A stretch of DNA of 64,000 nucleotides from Lachnoanaerobaculum orale (GTDB lineage: Bacteria > Bacillota > Clostridia > Lachnospirales > Lachnospiraceae): NCBI RefSeq assembly GCF_003862485.1, contig NZ_RRCM01000001.1, forward strand, positions 1,483,374 to 1,547,373. The letters are read 5' to 3'. Both the position numbers and the translations under genes were made by a program. Under the pieces are notes generated by a model. That model was not told where the DNA came from. It made no database searches and saw nothing but the letters and a program-made list of their open reading frames with translations. Of this stretch, positions 60,063-64,000 are shown piece after piece. Within the stretch, counting starts at the first letter, position 1. Each line of letters begins with the position of its first letter.

Positions 60063-61772
60063 CTATACCTCGTACTGAGCTTTCCATAATTTTGTGTAGT
60101 AACCATCTTTCTCAAGAAGTTCCCCATGCTTTCCTTTTTCAAGTAAATTGCCTTTTTGAAATACGAGAATTTGATCAGCTTTTTGAATGGTTTTTAAATG
60201 ATGAGCCACCACAAGTACAGTTCTATTCTTTGCAAGTTCTGTAATGGCATCTTGTATCAAAGATTCATTTACAGGATCAACATTACTTGTCATTTCATCA
60301 AGAATTAAAATCGGTGCATCCTTTAGAAAAGCTCTTGCAATAGATATTCTTTGTCTTTGTCCACCTGATAAAATCCCACCATTTTCTCCAATATCCGTTT
60401 CATAAGCTTTGGGTAAACTCATAATGAAATCATGTATTCTTGCTTTCTTTGCAGCTTCAATGATTTCTTCTTTCGTTGCTCCTTTTTTTCCTACCCTGAT
60501 GTTTTCTTCAATCGTGTTATCAAACAGTTGAACATTCTGCATAACAATGCTGATACGATCCAAAAGTTCATCATAAGGAATATCTCTAATATCCACACCG
60601 CCAAGTGTAATTTTGCCTTGCTGCACATCATAAAATCTTAATAACAGGTTAGTTATCGTCGTCTTGCCACTTCCTGACTCACCAACCAGTGCCGTCATTG
60701 TTTTTTCATCAATATCAAAACTTAAATTTTCCATTTTGAACTCATCTTTTTCATAGGAAAAATCTATGTTTTCAAAAGCTATATCATTATATTTCGGAAC
60801 AATTCCATTCACTTTATCCGGTATTACATCTGCATATAAAATTCTTGAAAGTCTTTCGTAACTATCTACCGCCGAAACATAGTACATATAGTGTTGTTCC
60901 ATAGAAGCGAACGGCTTATAAAACTCTTTTGAAATTACTGCAAAGATAATAAAATGAAGGACATCAAGATTTCCCTTTACAACAAATACTGTTCCTGCAA
61001 TTAAAAGAATCAAATATCCAATATCCAGCAAAAAACCAAAAATAGATAACTGTTTTGCCTTGAATCTTGAAGCTTCTTTACTTGTTTCTCCAAACTTTTT
61101 TGTTTTATTCATAAGCTCATTATCCAAGCTCTTATTGTTTGAAAAACTCTTTAGTACAGGTATTCCTCTAACATATTCAACAAATAAGCTAACCATATCC
61201 AGAAGTGCTGAGTTGTTTTGATTTTCAATTCTTTCAGATTGCTTAATTGTTAGATATAGAAAGATAAGTGCAATCAGAACAGATACAGCCATCATAATGG
61301 CAAGTTTAAAATTAATACTTGCAAGACCAACAAATACAACTGCACCTATCAAAAAATCACCAAACATTCTTGACCACATATGTCCTACAACAAGTGACAT
61401 ATTATCAACATCTTTGTGTAAAATTGTATTGATTTCTCCCAATCTTTCATTTGTATAAAAACCTAAACTAAATTTCTTTAATTTGATAATCATGCGTTCT
61501 CTGATTTGCTGAACAATATCAAAACCTGCACTATGCTTTTTCATATCTGCGATCATATTACAAATACCTTTAAAGACTACAAGTAATCCAATCGCAATAA
61601 AATATTTATATAGGCTTGCTAAGCTCGTTCCATCAAAGATTTGGAACAGTATAGAAAATACGATAACAATCATGGCTATGGAGCTTAGTCCATAAAGGGC
61701 AAAGAATACACTTGATATAATCAAATCTCTCTTGCCGGTTTTTGTAAGTAGTTTTAACATTTCTCTAAACAT
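60063..61772 (-). CDS. ABC exporter half-transporter B
   Basis: The 569-residue protein is a typical half-transporter: six membrane segments to about residue 300, then an ATPase with GESGSGKTTITNLLLRFYD, ILSGGQRQRISIARAF and ILILDEMTSNVDP. It is encoded with an 8-base overlap after the other half-transporter and followed by the ECF ATPase gene after two bases. Together they would form a heterodimeric exporter. Comparable pairs next to Trep_Strep ECF genes have been linked to metal or siderophore-like compounds, but I cannot assign the substrate. Confidence 0.88.
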   Translation of the reverse strand: MFREMLKLLTKTGKRDLIISSVFFALYGLSSIAMIVIVFSILFQIFDGTSLASLYKYFIAIGLLVVFKGICNMIADMKKHSAGFDIVQQIRERMIIKLKKFSLGFYTNERLGEINTILHKDVDNMSLVVGHMWSRMFGDFLIGAVVFVGLASINFKLAIMMAVSVLIALIFLYLTIKQSERIENQNNSALLDMVSLFVEYVRGIPVLKSFSNNKSLDNELMNKTKKFGETSKEASRFKAKQLSIFGFLLDIGYLILLIAGTVFVVKGNLDVLHFIIFAVISKEFYKPFASMEQHYMYYVSAVDSYERLSRILYADVIPDKVNGIVPKYNDIAFENIDFSYEKDEFKMENLSFDIDEKTMTALVGESGSGKTTITNLLLRFYDVQQGKITLGGVDIRDIPYDELLDRISIVMQNVQLFDNTIEENIRVGKKGATKEEIIEAAKKARIHDFIMSLPKAYETDIGENGGILSGGQRQRISIARAFLKDAPILILDEMTSNVDPVNESLIQDAITELAKNRTVLVVAHHLKTIQKADQILVFQKGNLLEKGKHGELLEKDGYYTKLWKAQYEV

Positions 61773-63552
61773 TTTCTGTTACCACCTCCGTACACTCGCA
61801 ATCCGCTTTGCTACTTGCTCGTGAAAGACTATTATCTTTCAGATTCCATCTATCAACTTTGTTCTGTGCTTCAACCATATACTTATAGACCTCACATCTT
61901 TTCATCAGCTCTTCATGACTTCCTGCATCAAGAACAACACCCTTATCCATAACAATAATTTGGTCTGAATCTCTAATCGTATTTAGATGATGAGCAATTG
62001 TAATGATGGTTTTATCCATGCTTAAATCGTCAATTGCTTCGCCGATTAGTCTTTCATTTTCACTATCAACAGCTGCCATTGCTTCATCTAATATTAAAAT
62101 CGGTGCATTTTTCAATATCATTCTTGCTATGGAAATTCTTTGTTTTTCTCCACCGGATAACTTAACTCCCATTTCACCTACTCGTGTTTCATATCCATTT
62201 GGCAAAGCAGAAATAAAATCATGGCATCTTGCTTTTTTAGCTGCCTCTATAACTTCTTCTTTTGTTGCATTTAGTTTTCCGATTGCTATATTTTCAAAAA
62301 TGCTTAAATCAAAAAGGATAACTTCTTGTTGCACACTGCCAATCAGCATTGAGATGTTTTCTTGACTATATTCTTTTATATCTTTTCCATTTATCAGTAT
62401 TTGTCCTTCATCTGCATCCCAAAATCCCATAAGCAAATTGGATACAGTGCTTTTCCCACAACCACTTACTCCTACAAAGGCATTCAAACTATTTTTCTTA
62501 AAAGTCAAATTGATATTTTTAAGCTCAAAGCCATCTTTTCCATATGCAAAATTCACATCTTTAAATTCTATGTTTCCAAATTCTAAACCTTGTTCTGTCT
62601 TTTTGTTAGGAAGTGGAACTGTTAAAACTTTTCCAATCGCCTTTAAGGCCTCCTTAAATACAATAGAAAAATGTTGTAGAATTGCTGTCTTGCTTATGGA
62701 TGCTGTAAAGGCAGAGGATAGAATAATTGCGAGTATAAATTTAGGTGTTGTTATTTCTCCATAATAAAGAAATATACTTCCCAAAATCATGACAATAACT
62801 ACTCCAATTTCCATAAATATATCAATAAGTCCCATTGGAATTGTAATTGCTCCCATGCTCTTTTTAACCCAGTAAATATACTCTCTTGCCGTTTTTAATG
62901 TTCTTTCGCTAATCTCCTCTTCTTTAGCAAAAGCCTTAATCACAGAGATATTTTTTACATATTCCATTAGCTCTTCCCTCATCTTGTTTTCATGGTTAAA
63001 GTAAATAGCAAAGTTCTTATCCATTGTTTTCTGTGAAAGAACTTTTACCAAATACATGAGTGGAACTCCGGCAATCATTCCAAGAGCAAGACGCCAGTCT
63101 ACAAAAATCATAGCTATGAAAATAATGGTAGGCAGAAGCGTAACTGCCATTATTTCAGGAAGACCATGAGCAAGGTATACTTCCACTTGCTCCACATCAT
63201 GTTGAACAATGTTGGTAAGCTCTCCAGTATTATGTTCTTTGAAAAATCCTAAACTTAGTTTTTTTAGATGACCGATAATATCTAACCTAAGTTCTGTCAA
63301 TTTTTCGTATGCTTTCTCATGAGCAACCTTTGTCGCAAAATAGTAAAACACGCCTTTTAATACAAACGATATAAAGATTCCCAAGAATATATACTTTAAA
63401 TTACCTTCGTTAATATTGTTTGTGATTAAAGAACTAATCAAATATACAAGTAAGATTTGTGGTATCAAATCAAATACTATTTTTAAAGCAAGAAGTGAAT
63501 TGGATAAGCCGTTTTTCCCAATCACTTTTTTCCTTAATTCTTTTTCTGGCAT
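61765..63552 (-). CDS. ABC exporter half-transporter A
   Basis: The protein (595 residues) starts MPEKELRKKVIGKNGLSNSL at 63552, after AAAGGAGC. It has six membrane segments and an ATPase domain with GVSGCGKSTVSNLLMGFWD, KLSGGEKQRISIARMI and ILILDEAMAAVDSEN. The signature and Walker motifs are complete in both half-transporters. It is the first gene of the leftward operon and stands behind a palindrome that a TetR-type regulator could bind. Confidence 0.88.
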   Translation of the reverse strand: MPEKELRKKVIGKNGLSNSLLALKIVFDLIPQILLVYLISSLITNNINEGNLKYIFLGIFISFVLKGVFYYFATKVAHEKAYEKLTELRLDIIGHLKKLSLGFFKEHNTGELTNIVQHDVEQVEVYLAHGLPEIMAVTLLPTIIFIAMIFVDWRLALGMIAGVPLMYLVKVLSQKTMDKNFAIYFNHENKMREELMEYVKNISVIKAFAKEEEISERTLKTAREYIYWVKKSMGAITIPMGLIDIFMEIGVVIVMILGSIFLYYGEITTPKFILAIILSSAFTASISKTAILQHFSIVFKEALKAIGKVLTVPLPNKKTEQGLEFGNIEFKDVNFAYGKDGFELKNINLTFKKNSLNAFVGVSGCGKSTVSNLLMGFWDADEGQILINGKDIKEYSQENISMLIGSVQQEVILFDLSIFENIAIGKLNATKEEVIEAAKKARCHDFISALPNGYETRVGEMGVKLSGGEKQRISIARMILKNAPILILDEAMAAVDSENERLIGEAIDDLSMDKTIITIAHHLNTIRDSDQIIVMDKGVVLDAGSHEELMKRCEVYKYMVEAQNKVDRWNLKDNSLSRASSKADCECTEVVTENV

Positions 63553-63579
63553 GAACAACGCTCCTTTCAAAATTGAATA

Positions 63580-63601
63580 ATATTGAATTTTAATTCAGTA
63601 T
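63580..63601. promoter_or_regulatory. Candidate TetR-type operator
   Basis: ATATTGAATT and AATTCAGTAT form a 22-base near-perfect palindrome (9 of 10 positions) 28 bases upstream of the exporter start and between it and the TetR-type gene. Confidence 0.5.
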
Positions 63602-63615
63602 TAAGGTTTAAAGTA

Positions 63616-63640
63616 AGACTTTGCTGATTACGCAAAGTCT
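63616..63640. terminator. Hairpin between the regulator and the exporter operon
   Basis: AGACTTTGC and GCAAAGTCT pair perfectly over 9 bases around TGATTAC, 16 bases after the regulator stop. The T-run is good on the plus strand and weaker on the minus strand. Confidence 0.55.
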
Positions 63641-63655
63641 ATTTTTTAGTGCTAA

Positions 63656-64000
63656 TTATAGGGATTCCACTCCCTTATAATAACACCTTGCAATAAGTTT
63701 TAGCATATCTTTTGCCCACTTTTCACTTTGATAGTGCCTTGCTATTTCAAGAAGCCCCTCTGTAAAGTTACTGGCTAAAATATGGGCAAGCATTGGATCA
63801 TATTCCTCTTTTGATTGTCTTTTTAAACTTACTTCAATATGAACCTGCATTTGTGATATGAGTTTGTGTTTTGCTTCTGTATGTTTCGTTCCTGAGCTTT
63901 TATCCATCAAAATAATTAACTTCTTACGCTCTTTTAAAAGTTCATGAATATAGTTTTCTCCAACTTCATCAAACCTTTCAGAAGCAGAACCTTTTTCCAA
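63656..64000 (-). CDS. TetR-type regulator, C-terminal part (runs off the window)
   Basis: Only the C-terminal ligand-binding part is present, about 114 residues ending DMLKLIARCYYKGVESL, with helical segments such as YIHELLKERKKLIILMDKSS and MLAHILASNFTEGLLEI. The DNA-binding N-terminus lies beyond the right edge. The assignment rests on the all-helical pattern, the length and its position next to a transporter operon with a palindromic operator. Confidence 0.6.
   Translation of the reverse strand: MEKGSASERFDEVGENYIHELLKERKKLIILMDKSSGTKHTEAKHKLISQMQVHIEVSLKRQSKEEYDPMLAHILASNFTEGLLEIARHYQSEKWAKDMLKLIARCYYKGVESL

Overview
The window looks like chromosome of a low-GC, anaerobic, Gram-positive bacterium of the Clostridia, most likely an oral or gut Lachnospiraceae. 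This is inferred from AT-rich codon use, AGGAGG-type ribosome binding sites, many bacterial-type lipoproteins, oxygen-sensitive enzymes (acyl-CoA dehydratase activase, radical-SAM sulfatase maturase, polyferredoxin) and an MprF. I see no tRNA, rRNA, CRISPR array or prophage.

Layout: 1-16 kb is mostly core and envelope genes: the 5' part of proC, a CmpB-like membrane protein, an M14 carboxypeptidase, an aldehyde dehydrogenase, a cyclopropane fatty acid synthase behind an attenuator-like leader, a YjiM/YjiL (double-cubane protein plus activase) operon, a hydrolase-mprF operon, a broken beta-helix surface protein, a TerD-family protein and a lipoprotein serpin. 15.8-28.9 kb is a BREX phage-defence operon read leftwards (brxA, brxB, brxC, an AlbA_2/ATPase gene, pglX, pglZ). 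It has no brxL; a truncated Fic gene lies where the operon ends. The AlbA_2 gene sits between two copies of a 26-bp repeat that carries the pglX ribosome binding site and start, and its own coding region holds four 12-bp repeats with C6 tracts. Upstream of brxA lie a membrane/TPR protein and an M32 carboxypeptidase preceded by a likely structured RNA.

31-43 kb is an accessory and decaying region: metY and a displaced metY fragment, an unrecognised two-gene module, a polyferredoxin, the rRNA-repair pair prfH-rtcB with a possible 25-codon leader ORF, a fused pseudogene, a CPBP protease, one decaying and one intact toxin-antitoxin module, and an IS110-family element with a long noncoding 3' flank that could encode its guide RNA.

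43-54 kb is a sulfated-glycosaminoglycan utilisation locus: GH88 unsaturated glucuronyl hydrolase, heparinase II/III-type lyase, sulfatase, a CUT1 sugar ABC importer, a LacI regulator and the anaerobic sulfatase maturase that would activate the sulfatase. 54-57 kb holds a phosphatase, a DUF4143 ATPase preceded by three 12-bp repeats at exact 33-bp period, and a broken tag gene. 57-64 kb is an MptD/EcfT/EcfA transporter module followed upstream by a heterodimeric ABC exporter pair and a TetR-type regulator, all transcribed leftwards with a palindromic operator candidate in front of the exporter genes.
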